Part shown: positions 1 through 5,356 of the stretch, piece by piece
Numbering within the stretch: position 1 is the stretch's first letter
Layout of the letters: every line of letters starts with the position of its first letter
NCBI GenBank assembly: GCA_033856535.1
Contig: JAWVEV010000220.1
Coordinates: 1 to 7,097 of the forward strand
Source: JAWVEV01 sp033856535
GTDB taxonomy: Bacteria; Actinomycetota; Thermoleophilia; Miltoncostaeales; Miltoncostaeaceae
DNA: 7,097 nucleotides
Reading direction: 5' to 3'
Made by a program: the position numbers and the translations under genes
Notes under the pieces: generated by a model
The model's database searches: none
The model's input: the letters and a program-made list of their open reading frames with translations, nothing else
What the model was told of the DNA's origin: nothing

Positions 1-151
1 GGCGGCCCCCGGCGGGGCCCCGCCCGGGGGGGGCGACGCCGCCGCGTCCGGCCCCGGCGCGCTCGCCTGGGCGCTGCTCGGCCTGACGCTCGCCGCCGCC
101 GGCCTGCTCGCGACGCGCCTTGCGACGCTGCGCCGGCCGGCGGCCGGCTGA
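1..151 (+). CDS. C-terminal fragment of an unidentified membrane-anchored protein (5' end outside window)
   Basis: The reading frame is open from base 2 to a TGA at 149-151, and its codons end almost always in G or C, as in the neighbouring genes. The visible 49 residues are a Gly/Pro/Ala-rich linker, then one hydrophobic segment (about residues 20-39, with a run like LAWALLGLTLAAAGLLA), then a short Arg-rich tail. This looks like a C-terminal membrane anchor with a positively charged cytoplasmic end. Too little is present to name a family. The cytochrome c gene starts 6 bases after the stop, so the two are probably co-transcribed and this may be an envelope redox or metal protein, which is inference. 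A run of eight G at 26-33 lies in the linker and could be a site of slippage or sequencing error. Confidence 0.6.
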   Translation, partial: AAPGGAPPGGGDAAASGPGALAWALLGLTLAAAGLLATRLATLRRPAAG

Positions 152-157
152 GCCGCC

Positions 158-556
158 GTGCCGGGGCGCCGGCAGGCCGCCCTCCTCGCGGTCGCGGTCG
201 CCGTCCTGGCCGCCGCGACGGCGCTGGCCTGGGGCCGCGGCGGCGACGGCGAGCCCGCCGCGATCGCCTCGGCGGGCGCCCTTGACGGCGCCGCCCTCTT
301 CATCGCCAAGGGCTGCGCGGTCTGCCATCTGGCGGAGGGCGCCCAGGACGGCTACGGGATCGGGCCGGACCTGCGCGGCCTGCCGGCGACGGCGGGCTCG
401 CGCGCGCCCGGCCTCGACGCCGAGGGCTACGTGCGCCAATCGATCCGCGACCCCGGCGCGTACCCGCCGGGCATGCGCGGCGCCATGCCGACCCTCCCGG
501 TGAGCCCGTCCGAGCTCGACGCCCTGGTGGCCTACCTGCTCGCGGACGGCGGTTGA
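158..556 (+). CDS. Membrane-anchored mono-heme cytochrome c
   Basis: This 132-residue protein is a small electron carrier on the outer face of the membrane. Residues 7-24 form an uncleaved signal/anchor helix after an Arg-containing start, with no lipobox cysteine. The heme-binding CxxCH motif (CAVCH) is at residues 53-57, inside a typical helix context (LFIAKGCAVCH). The likely axial methionine is M110 in GAMPTLP, and the C-terminal helix (ELDALVAYLLAD) is the one class I cytochromes pack against the first helix. The GTG start at 158 is the only sensible one, because an in-frame TGA lies three codons upstream. I see no clear Shine-Dalgarno, so translation may be coupled to the preceding gene. 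Single-domain cytochromes of this type occur beside oxidase, SCO or cupredoxin genes. Its redox partner is not shown here, though the cupredoxins downstream are candidates. Confidence 0.9.
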   Translation: MPGRRQAALLAVAVAVLAAATALAWGRGGDGEPAAIASAGALDGAALFIAKGCAVCHLAEGAQDGYGIGPDLRGLPATAGSRAPGLDAEGYVRQSIRDPGAYPPGMRGAMPTLPVSPSELDALVAYLLADGG

Positions 557-582
557 TCGCCGCTCGCGGCGGCGCGTATGGT
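553..582 (+). promoter_or_regulatory. Putative promoter giving a leaderless methyltransferase transcript
   Basis: TTGATC (553-558) and TATGGT (577-582) are separated by 18 bases, each matching four of six consensus positions, including the TTGA and TAT...T positions. The ATG at 589 begins 6 bases after the -10 box, where transcription would be expected to start. No Shine-Dalgarno stands before this ATG, which fits a leaderless mRNA. The -35 box overlaps the stop codon of the cytochrome gene. Confidence 0.4.
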
Positions 583-588
583 CGGGGC

Positions 589-1443
589 ATGGACCTGACC
601 GAATACCGCAAAGCGAGCCACGCCGTCTGGGAGGCGATGGCCGCGGGCTGGGACCGGGAGGGCGCCGCCCTGGAGGAGGCCTTCCGCCCGGTCACCGACC
701 GCATGGTGGAGCTGCTCGCGCCGATGCCGGACGAGATCGTGCTCGAGCTCGCCTCGGGCACCGGCATCGTCGGGCTGGCGGCCGCGGCGGCTCTCGGCGG
801 GCGGGGGCGCGTGGTGATGAGCGACTTCTCCCCCGCGATGCTCGCGGTGGCCCGCCGGCGCGGCGAGGAGCTCGGCCTGGAGGGCCTGGAGTTCCGCGTG
901 ATCGACGCCGAGCGGATGGACCTCCCGGACGCGTCGGTCGACGCGGTGGTCTGCCGCTTCGGCTACATGCTGATGGCCGACCCCCAGTCGGCGATGGCCG
1001 AGACCCGCCGCGTCCTACGGCCCGGCGGGCGCCTGGTGCTGGCCGTCTGGGCCGAGGCGGCGCGGAACCAATGGGCGACGCTGCCGTCCGCTGCCGCGGT
1101 CACCCACGGACACCTGCCGCCGCCACCGCCCGGCACCCCGGGCATCGACGCCCTCGCGGACCCGGAACGGCTGCTCGGGCTCATCGCCGGTGCCGGGCTG
1201 GAGGACGCGCGCCTGGAGGAGGTGGGCGTGGTCTGGACCTTCCCCGACGAGCCCACCTACTGGAGCTTCGTCGAGCGCGTGGCCGGGCCCGTCTCGCTGC
1301 TGCTGGAGCGCCTGGACGCCGATCAGCGCGCGGCCCTGCGCGCCGACATCGCGGGGCGCCTCGAGCCCTTCCGGGACGGCGGCGGGTATGCCTTCCCCGG
1401 CGTGGCCGTGATCGCCACGGCGGCCGCTCCGATCGGCGGCTGA
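589..1443 (+). CDS. Class I SAM-dependent methyltransferase (UbiE/Methyltransf_11-like)
   Basis: This cytoplasmic protein of 284 residues has a Rossmann-fold methyltransferase core. Visible motifs are the SAM-binding motif I at residues 51-64 (VLELASGTGIVGLA), the acidic end of strand 2 at 76-85 (VMSDFSPAML), the adenine-contact region DAERMDLP at 106-113, strand 4 (DAVVCRFGYMLMAD) at 118-131, and the post-core LRPGGRLVLAVW at 143-154. The region after about 160 probably forms the substrate lid. The substrate cannot be read from sequence; relatives act on small molecules such as quinones. The frame is open back to a TTG at 553 that overlaps the preceding stop, but the ATG at 589 gives the usual short N-terminus (MDLTEYRKAS) and lies just behind a plausible promoter. 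Neighbouring redox genes do not explain its role. Confidence 0.85.
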   Translation: MDLTEYRKASHAVWEAMAAGWDREGAALEEAFRPVTDRMVELLAPMPDEIVLELASGTGIVGLAAAAALGGRGRVVMSDFSPAMLAVARRRGEELGLEGLEFRVIDAERMDLPDASVDAVVCRFGYMLMADPQSAMAETRRVLRPGGRLVLAVWAEAARNQWATLPSAAAVTHGHLPPPPPGTPGIDALADPERLLGLIAGAGLEDARLEEVGVVWTFPDEPTYWSFVERVAGPVSLLLERLDADQRAALRADIAGRLEPFRDGGGYAFPGVAVIATAAAPIGG

Positions 1444-1450
1444 CCCTCCG

Positions 1451-1466
1451 CCGCCCATTCGGGCGG
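1451..1466 (+). terminator. Short hairpin after the methyltransferase gene
   Basis: CCGCCC (1451-1456) and GGGCGG (1461-1466) form a perfect 6-bp stem with the loop ATTC, 8 bases after the methyltransferase stop. The following ACTTCGTT contains a few T residues but no real T-tract. It may be a weak intrinsic terminator separating this gene from the promoter that begins at 1473. Confidence 0.4.
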
Positions 1467-1472
1467 ACTTCG

Positions 1473-1502
1473 TTGACAGTCTCTGGCGAGTGCGCAGAGG
1501 AT
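1473..1502 (+). promoter_or_regulatory. Putative promoter of the double-cupredoxin gene
   Basis: A perfect -35 hexamer TTGACA lies at 1473-1478. At 18 bases' distance is GAGGAT (1497-1502), close to the TAGGAT-like -10 boxes common in actinobacteria. Transcription would start near 1508-1510 and leave a 5' leader of about 65 bases before the GTG at 1575. The -10 match is imperfect, so confidence rests mainly on the -35 box and its position directly after a hairpin. Confidence 0.5.
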
Positions 1503-1515
1503 GGCCTGCAGTCGG

Positions 1516-1547
1516 CGCGCATCCCGTCCGCTTCGCGGGAAGGCGCG
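1516..1547 (+). other. Predicted stem-loop in the 5' leader of the double-cupredoxin mRNA
   Basis: The outer stem CGCGC (1516-1520) pairs with GCGCG (1543-1547), and the inner stem TCCCG (1522-1526) pairs with CGGGA (1536-1540), leaving small internal mismatches and a 9-base loop. It lies between the predicted transcription start and the ribosome binding site GGGAGA (1563-1568). It may only be a stabilising structure; I do not recognise a riboswitch class. Confidence 0.3.
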
Positions 1548-1574
1548 TCTGGGTCCAGAAACGGGAGAGTTCGC

Positions 1575-2633
1575 GTGACAGCACCAAGACGACGCATCGC
1601 CATCGCGGTGGGCACCCTCGCGGCGGGTCTCGCCGCAGCCCCCGTCGCGCTCGGCGCCAACGCGCCCTTCTCCGTCACCGTCGGCGGCTTCGACGACGCC
1701 CGTGGGGCGGACCTCGACGGCTTCTACCCGCGCAACGCGGTGGTGCGGGAGGGCGACACGCTCACCTTCCGCTTCGGCGGGTTCCACACGGCCGTCTTCC
1801 CCGCTCGCGGGAAGAAGCCGCCCGAGCCGGTGCGGCCGATCGGCCAGCCCACCCCGGTCACCAACGACCCGGCGGGGGCGCCGTACTGGTTCACCGGCCT
1901 GCCCGTGCTGGGGCTGAACCCGGCGGCCTTCGGCCCGATCGGAGGGAAGGTCGTCAACGGGACCAAGACCGTCGGCTCGGGCGTGCCGGCCGGCAACCCG
2001 GCGACCGCTCGCTTCACGGTCAAGTTTCCGAAGCGCGGCGTCTACAACGTCTTCTGCGCCCTCCACCCGAACATGCGCGGAAAGGTGACGGTGCTGCCGA
2101 AGAACCGCACGCCGCCCTCCGGCGCGGTGCAGAAGCGCGCGGCGGCGGCGCAGCTCAAGGCCGACCGTGCCTCCCTCCGCCGCGTCATCGACCTGGCGCG
2201 CGAGGCGACCGCGAACTCGGCGACGGTCCTGATCGGCCCGGGCACCGCGCGGACGGAGGTCTTCACGTTCTTCCCGGCCAAGCGCACCGTGCCGAAGGGC
2301 ACCGAGGTCACCTTCCGGATGGGCGGCCGCGAGGAGATCCACACGGTCACGTTCGGACCGACGGCGTTCCTCGACGCGCTCTCGGAGAAGACCTTCGAGG
2401 GCCCGCCGACCGAGCCGGTCGCGAGCGAGGGCGCCTACCCGAGCGACCCGCCCGGCGCGGTCGTGTCGCTGAGCCCCACCACCCACGGCAACGGCTTCCT
2501 CAACTCCGGCGTCCTCACCGACCCCGGCATCCCGGGGCCGAAGGCGTTCAAGGTGAAGTTCGACACCCTGGGCACCTACGACTTCCGCTGCATGGTCCAC
2601 CCGTTCATGAGGGGGACGATCACCGTCGCCTAG
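1575..2633 (+). CDS. Exported protein with two tandem type 1 copper (cupredoxin/plastocyanin-like) domains
   Basis: This 352-residue protein has an N-terminal signal peptide (RRR at 5-7, hydrophobic 8-27, likely cleavage after the ALGA around residue 29), so it works outside the membrane. Domain 1 (about 31-174) carries the blue-copper ligands H71 and C161-x2-H164-x2-M167 (CALHPNM). Domain 2 (about 215-352) repeats the set with H256 and C339-x2-H342-x2-M345 (CMVHPFM). A charged, probably helical linker (about 185-212) joins them. Both sites look complete, so two coppers and electron transfer are likely. The interval from first His to Cys is 80-90 residues, longer than in plastocyanin, so both domains have large insertions. 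The GTG start at 1575 follows GGGAGA by 6 bases; the frame is open far upstream, but only this start gives a signal peptide at the terminus. A promoter at 1473 and hairpins at 2656-2755 suggest it is transcribed alone. Confidence 0.88.
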   Translation: MTAPRRRIAIAVGTLAAGLAAAPVALGANAPFSVTVGGFDDARGADLDGFYPRNAVVREGDTLTFRFGGFHTAVFPARGKKPPEPVRPIGQPTPVTNDPAGAPYWFTGLPVLGLNPAAFGPIGGKVVNGTKTVGSGVPAGNPATARFTVKFPKRGVYNVFCALHPNMRGKVTVLPKNRTPPSGAVQKRAAAAQLKADRASLRRVIDLAREATANSATVLIGPGTARTEVFTFFPAKRTVPKGTEVTFRMGGREEIHTVTFGPTAFLDALSEKTFEGPPTEPVASEGAYPSDPPGAVVSLSPTTHGNGFLNSGVLTDPGIPGPKAFKVKFDTLGTYDFRCMVHPFMRGTITVA

Positions 2634-2655
2634 GCGAGGCCGCCCGACGGGGGAC

Positions 2656-2686
2656 CCGGACGCCGTGATCGTTCACCGGCGTCCGG
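2656..2686 (+). terminator. Strong hairpin after the double-cupredoxin gene
   Basis: CCGGACGCCG (2656-2665) pairs perfectly with CGGCGTCCGG (2677-2686). Three further pairs (TGA 2666-2668 with TCA 2673-2675) extend the stem past one bulged C at 2676, closing on the 4-base loop TCGT. It begins 22 bases after the stop codon. No T-tract follows, which is common for terminators in very GC-rich genomes. Intrinsic termination, or stabilisation of the mRNA 3' end, is the likely role. Confidence 0.6.
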
Positions 2687-2702
2687 TGGGGCCGGCCGCG
2701 CT

Positions 2703-2755
2703 GGCGCCGGGGCGAGTGGCGCCGCGCGTGACGCGGCGGCCCTCGCCCCGGCGCC
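2703..2755 (+). other. Long GC-rich hairpin between the two cupredoxin genes
   Basis: GGCGCCGGGGCGAG (2703-2716) pairs perfectly over 14 bp with 2742-2755. Inside, GGC/GCC and a 6-bp stem (2721-2726 with 2732-2737) continue the helix past single bulges at 2717 and 2738 to the 5-base loop CGTGA. It ends 22 bases before the ATG at 2778, which has no evident Shine-Dalgarno. It may be a second terminator, or a structure in the leader of the downstream mRNA that affects translation. Confidence 0.55.
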
Positions 2756-2777
2756 CCCGACGGGCCGCGTCCTCGGC

Positions 2778-3689
2778 ATGAGGCGCGCCATTCCGGCGGC
2801 CGCCGCGGGCGCGCTGGCCGCGCTCGGGCTGCTGGCGGGCGCCGGCGGCGTCGCCGGCCAGGAGCTGGGACACGGCGGGGCGGGCGGGCCCGCGGTCGAC
2901 CCGATCCCGCTCATGAGCCGGGGGATCTCCGTCACGGACAACGGCGTGATCCCGCGGACGACCGTGGTCGCGCCCGGGACCGAGGTCACGTGGCGCAACG
3001 ACGGGCACAACATCCACACCGTCACCGAGGTCGACGGCCGCTGGGAATCGGGCTCCCTCTTCCGCGGCGCGCACTTCACGATCAAGGCTCCGGAGGAGAC
3101 CGGCAGCTACCGCTACTTCTGCCGCTTCCACTCCACGATCCGCGGCGTGCTGGTGGTGTCCCCGCTCGACCTCGAGGCCCCGGCGTCGGTGACCTACCGC
3201 ACCCGGGCGGGCCTGGCCGGCATGATGCCCGGCGCCGCGCCGGGCACCATGGTCACGATCCAGCGGCGCCAATCCGGCCGCTGGGAACCGGTGGCGGACG
3301 CGGCCACCGACCCCGACGGCGCCTTCGGCGCGAGCACGCCGCCGCTGCAGTCCGGCGGCGCGTACCGGGCGGTGGCCGGCGACGCGGTCAGCCCCAGCGT
3401 GCGGATCGGCGTCGAGCCGCTGGTCGCGGTCACGCTGCGCGGGAGCGTGCTGCGCGCCCGCGTCCAGCCCGGCCGCGCCGGCGCGCGCGTCCTGCTGGAG
3501 CGCCTGAGCCTGGAGACCTACCGCTGGAGCCCCGCCGGCCGCGGCAAGCTGAGCTCGGCCCGCACCGCGCGCCTGCGGATGGGCGCGCCCGGCGTGTACC
3601 GCGTGCGCGTGCCGCATGCCGGCCCCCACCTGGTGGAGGGGGTGTCGTCGCCGGTCGAGAACCGCCCCGACGGCTACCGTGACCGGTAG
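2778..3689 (+). CDS. Exported cupredoxin with Ig-like C-terminal tail and Ile at the axial copper position
   Basis: This 303-residue protein has a signal peptide (MRRA, hydrophobic 5-27, likely cleavage near GVAG-Q at 27/28). The cupredoxin domain (about 45-128) has the usual TWRNDGHNIHTVT strand with ligand H80, and C115-x2-H118 in YFCRFHSTIRG. The place where methionine normally sits, three residues after H118, is I121, so the copper site is probably three-coordinate. In fungal laccases and ceruloplasmin a non-coordinating axial residue goes with high redox potential; applying that here is inference. Residues about 135-212 and 214-285 look like two beta-sandwich (Ig-like) repeats, perhaps for surface attachment or binding a partner. 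The ATG at 2778 gives the signal peptide directly at the terminus, but no clear ribosome binding site precedes it. The SRPBCC gene follows after 24 bases, probably in the same operon. Confidence 0.82.
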   Translation: MRRAIPAAAAGALAALGLLAGAGGVAGQELGHGGAGGPAVDPIPLMSRGISVTDNGVIPRTTVVAPGTEVTWRNDGHNIHTVTEVDGRWESGSLFRGAHFTIKAPEETGSYRYFCRFHSTIRGVLVVSPLDLEAPASVTYRTRAGLAGMMPGAAPGTMVTIQRRQSGRWEPVADAATDPDGAFGASTPPLQSGGAYRAVAGDAVSPSVRIGVEPLVAVTLRGSVLRARVQPGRAGARVLLERLSLETYRWSPAGRGKLSSARTARLRMGAPGVYRVRVPHAGPHLVEGVSSPVENRPDGYRDR

Positions 3690-3700
3690 CGACCCCCGAG

Positions 3701-3709
3701 AGGAGGAGG
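3701..3709 (+). promoter_or_regulatory. Strong ribosome binding site of the SRPBCC gene
   Basis: AGGAGGAGG lies 4 to 7 bases before the ATG at 3714, depending on which AGGAGG register pairs with 16S rRNA. It fixes this start and, with the 24-base gap to the preceding stop, supports translation from a shared mRNA with the upstream cupredoxin gene. Confidence 0.7.
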
Positions 3710-3713
3710 CGGC

Positions 3714-4127
3714 ATGGCCGACGGCTTCGAGGTGGCGGTGGACGTGGACGCGCCGCCGGACGCGGTGTGGGCGGTGGTGGGCGACCCGACCTCCGTGCCG
3801 CGCTGGTACACCAAGTACGTCTCGGCCGAGGTCGACGGCGAGCGCCGGGTGATCCGCAGCGCCGACGGCCGCGAGCTGGTCGAGCGCCTGATCGATCGCG
3901 ACGACGCCGGCCGCAGCTACAGCTACAGCGTGCTCTCGGGCGCCCCGGTCGTCGACCACCGGGCCAGCTTCACCGTCGAGGCGCGCGGCGAGGGCAGCCG
4001 GATCGTGTGGCGCACCGAGGGCCGCTCGACCGTCGAGGGCGCCTCGCTCGAGGACCGCGTGCGCGGCACGCAGACCGAGGCGCTGGCCGGTCTCAAGGCG
4101 ATGCTCGAGGCCGACGCCGGTCGTTAG
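3714..4127 (+). CDS. SRPBCC-superfamily protein (polyketide cyclase/START-like fold)
   Basis: This 137-residue protein has no signal peptide and is probably cytoplasmic. The N-terminal strand and helix (VAVDVDAPPDAVWAVVGDP at residues 7-25, then PRWY at 29-32) are the hallmark opening of the Polyketide_cyc2 / SRPBCC helix-grip fold. The middle alternates strands (RRVIRSADGRELVERLIDR; YSYSVLSG; ASFTVEARG; RIVWRTEGR), and the protein ends in the long C-terminal helix (about 113-135) that lids the hydrophobic cavity. The length is typical of single-domain members. Such proteins bind lipophilic ligands or catalyse simple reactions on them; the ligand cannot be predicted. It has the best ribosome binding site in the window and probably shares an mRNA with the cupredoxin upstream, a pairing I cannot explain functionally. 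Confidence 0.8.
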   Translation: MADGFEVAVDVDAPPDAVWAVVGDPTSVPRWYTKYVSAEVDGERRVIRSADGRELVERLIDRDDAGRSYSYSVLSGAPVVDHRASFTVEARGEGSRIVWRTEGRSTVEGASLEDRVRGTQTEALAGLKAMLEADAGR

Positions 4128-4134
4128 CAGAACG

Positions 4135-4182
4135 TCGCGCGAAAAAGAAGGCGCGCGAGTCAGAAACGCGCGGCTTCGGCCG
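4135..4182 (+). terminator. Two adjacent hairpins downstream of the SRPBCC gene
   Basis: The first, TCGCGCG (4135-4141) with CGCGCGA (4152-4158), is a 7-bp stem with the A-rich loop AAAAAGAAGG, starting 7 bases after the stop codon. The second, CGGC-TTCG-GCCG (4171-4182), is a short stem capped by the very stable C(UUCG)G tetraloop. There is no T-tract. They probably end or protect the upstream operon mRNA, but could also sit in the leader of the small zinc protein gene. Confidence 0.4.
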
Positions 4183-4207
4183 ATAACCGCTGCTAGGAGG
4201 CGCCGCC

Positions 4208-4237
4208 GTGACGCCGCCCACAGAGGAGAGGTCATGA
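4208..4237 (+). CDS. Possible 9-codon leader ORF (VTPPTEERS) coupled to the small zinc protein gene
   Basis: GTG at 4208 stands 7 bases after a perfect AGGAGG (4195-4200). The frame runs nine codons to a TGA at 4235-4237 that overlaps the ATG of the next gene in an ATGA arrangement. The next gene's own ribosome binding site (GAGGAG around 4223-4228) lies inside this mini-ORF. A well-spaced Shine-Dalgarno plus exact stop/start overlap suggests translational coupling or a leader peptide. Such a short ORF could arise by chance; nothing in the peptide (no repeated codon) points to classical attenuation. Confidence 0.3.
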   Translation: MTPPTEERS

Positions 4238-4461
4238 GCCAGGAGCGCAACGCCGCCGTCCCGGCCCCCACGCGGGCCCCCGGGTCCGCGCCCGCGCCCG
4301 CGCCGGTCGAGGTCCGGACCAGCTGGAGCCAGTGCCCCACCTGCTGGGGTCAGCGCCGGATCCTCGAGCCCGTCGACGCGCCGAACGGCGAGGGCCGCAT
4401 GCTCGTCGCCCACGCCTGCGACGCCTGCCTCGGCCTCGGCGAGGTGCTCCGCACCCACTGA
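4234..4461 (+). CDS. Small DnaJ-type zinc-hairpin protein of unknown function
   Basis: This 75-residue protein has a Pro/Ala-rich, probably disordered N-terminus (about 9-27) followed by two cysteine pairs: C34-x2-C37 in CPTCWGQRRI and C62-x2-C65 in CDACLGLGEV. The second pair matches the CxxCxGxG repeat of the DnaJ cysteine-rich region and the first is a near match, so together they would make one four-cysteine zinc site. There is no J domain, signal peptide or membrane segment, so it is probably a cytoplasmic zinc-binding adaptor; the function is unknown. The ATG at 4234 is preceded by AGAGGAGAGG (4222-4231). It ends 14 bases from the converging methyltransferase gene. Confidence 0.75.
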   Translation: MSQERNAAVPAPTRAPGSAPAPAPVEVRTSWSQCPTCWGQRRILEPVDAPNGEGRMLVAHACDACLGLGEVLRTH

Positions 4462-4475
4462 CCGGGCGCGGTCCG

Positions 4476-5243
4476 CTACGCGCGGATCGCGTCGATGTTC
4501 AGCCGGACGTAGTCCAGGCGGACCGTCCCGTCCTCGGTGAGCCGCTCGGCGACCGCCCGGAGGAACCCGGGCCGCAGCGACTCGTCGAGCAGGGCGGCGT
4601 GCTCGCGCAGGACCACCGTCGCCATGTAGCGCTCGGCCTCCTGGCCGGCCGGGAGCAGGACGTCGTCGGGGACGAGCCATGCCCGGCCCTCGAGGCCGGC
4701 GCCCGCCAGGCGCGCCTCGGTGTCCTCGGCGGTCGCGAAGTGGACGCTCTTGCGGGCGTCCGCCAGGGCCGCGGCGTAGGCCGGCTCCGTCGCGACCGCG
4801 TCCGCGGCGGCCACCACGGCGGCGATGTTGCCGAACCCGCCGCACTGGGCCGCCAGCCGGCCGCCGGGCCGGAGCGCGGCCGCCAGCCGGGCGAAGAGGC
4901 GCTCGTGGTCGGCGATCCAGTGGAAGACCGCCGAGGAGAAGACCGCGTCGACCGGCTCGTCCAGCTCCAGCTCGAGCAGGTCCACGTGGCGCACGCTCAC
5001 GCGCGGCGCGAGGTCCGCGAGGGTGTCGGCCGCCTTGGCGACCATCGCCGGCGAGCCGTCCACGGCGATCACGCGGCCATTCGGCACCAGCTCGGCCAAT
5101 TGGCGGGTGACGTCGCCGGCGCCGCAGCCGGCGTCGAGGACGGTCTCGTCGCCCCGGAGCTCGAGGCGCGCCATGACCGCCGGCCCCCAGACCCGGTGGG
5201 GCGTCGACACCCGCGAGTAGGTCCCCGCATCCCAGTCCGCCAC
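4476..5243 (-). CDS. Trans-aconitate 2-methyltransferase-like SAM-dependent methyltransferase
   Basis: This 255-residue cytoplasmic protein starts with MADWDAGTYSRVS, very like the opening of Tam-type enzymes (MxDWxxxxY). Motif I is VLDAGCGAGDVTRQL (35-49), the strand-2 acidic residue is D62 in AVDGSPAMV, HVDLLEL is at 86-92, DAVFSSAVFHWIADHERL at 99-116 has the HW-x2-DHE pattern of this group, and LRPGGRL is at 124-130. E. coli Tam methylates trans-aconitate; similarity within this large family does not fix the substrate, so I give no gene symbol. The start is GTG at 5243, with GGAGG (5249-5253, - strand) 5 bases upstream. The gene converges on the small zinc protein gene and is separated from the ferritin-like pair by a hairpin, so it is probably its own transcription unit. 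It is not a close copy of the methyltransferase at 589-1443. Confidence 0.83.
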   Translation of the reverse strand: MADWDAGTYSRVSTPHRVWGPAVMARLELRGDETVLDAGCGAGDVTRQLAELVPNGRVIAVDGSPAMVAKAADTLADLAPRVSVRHVDLLELELDEPVDAVFSSAVFHWIADHERLFARLAAALRPGGRLAAQCGGFGNIAAVVAAADAVATEPAYAAALADARKSVHFATAEDTEARLAGAGLEGRAWLVPDDVLLPAGQEAERYMATVVLREHAALLDESLRPGFLRAVAERLTEDGTVRLDYVRLNIDAIRA

Positions 5244-5307
5244 CGCCGCCTCCGCGCTCGTCGCCGAAGGACCCAGTGTCGCGGGCCGGGGACCCTTCCC
5301 GCCCCGC

Positions 5308-5340
5308 CCGGCAATCGACCCGGCCTGGGCCGATTGCCGG
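5308..5340 (-). terminator. Hairpin downstream of the ferritin-like gene pair
   Basis: CCGGCAATCG (5308-5317) pairs perfectly over 10 bp with CGATTGCCGG (5331-5340), and CCC/GGG (5319-5321 with 5327-5329) can extend it inside. On the - strand it begins 16 bases after the ferritin-like stop codon, the position expected of an intrinsic terminator, though no T-tract follows. It also lies upstream of the methyltransferase gene on the same strand and so separates the two units. Confidence 0.55.
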
Positions 5341-5356
5341 AGCGCGGAGGAGCTCG

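Noticed and set aside
1071..1574. Upstream extension of the double-cupredoxin reading frame into the methyltransferase gene
   Set aside because: It would overlap the methyltransferase and bury the signal peptide inside the protein; the GTG at 1575 has a ribosome binding site and puts the signal at the N-terminus.
1323..2600. Long open frame of 425 codons on the - strand opposite the double cupredoxin gene
   Set aside because: It has low-complexity Arg/Ala/Gly composition, no recognisable motifs, and lies opposite a gene with clear copper motifs and a signal peptide. Long antisense frames are expected at this GC content.
4159..4200. Promoter for the small zinc protein gene around GATAAC (4182-4187)
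   Set aside because: There is no acceptable -35 hexamer 16-18 bases upstream; the match is not better than chance.
2673..4340. Open frame of 555 codons on the - strand spanning the second cupredoxin and SRPBCC genes
   Set aside because: It crosses two well-supported + strand genes and strong hairpins, and its product is Ala/Arg/His-rich without domain features.
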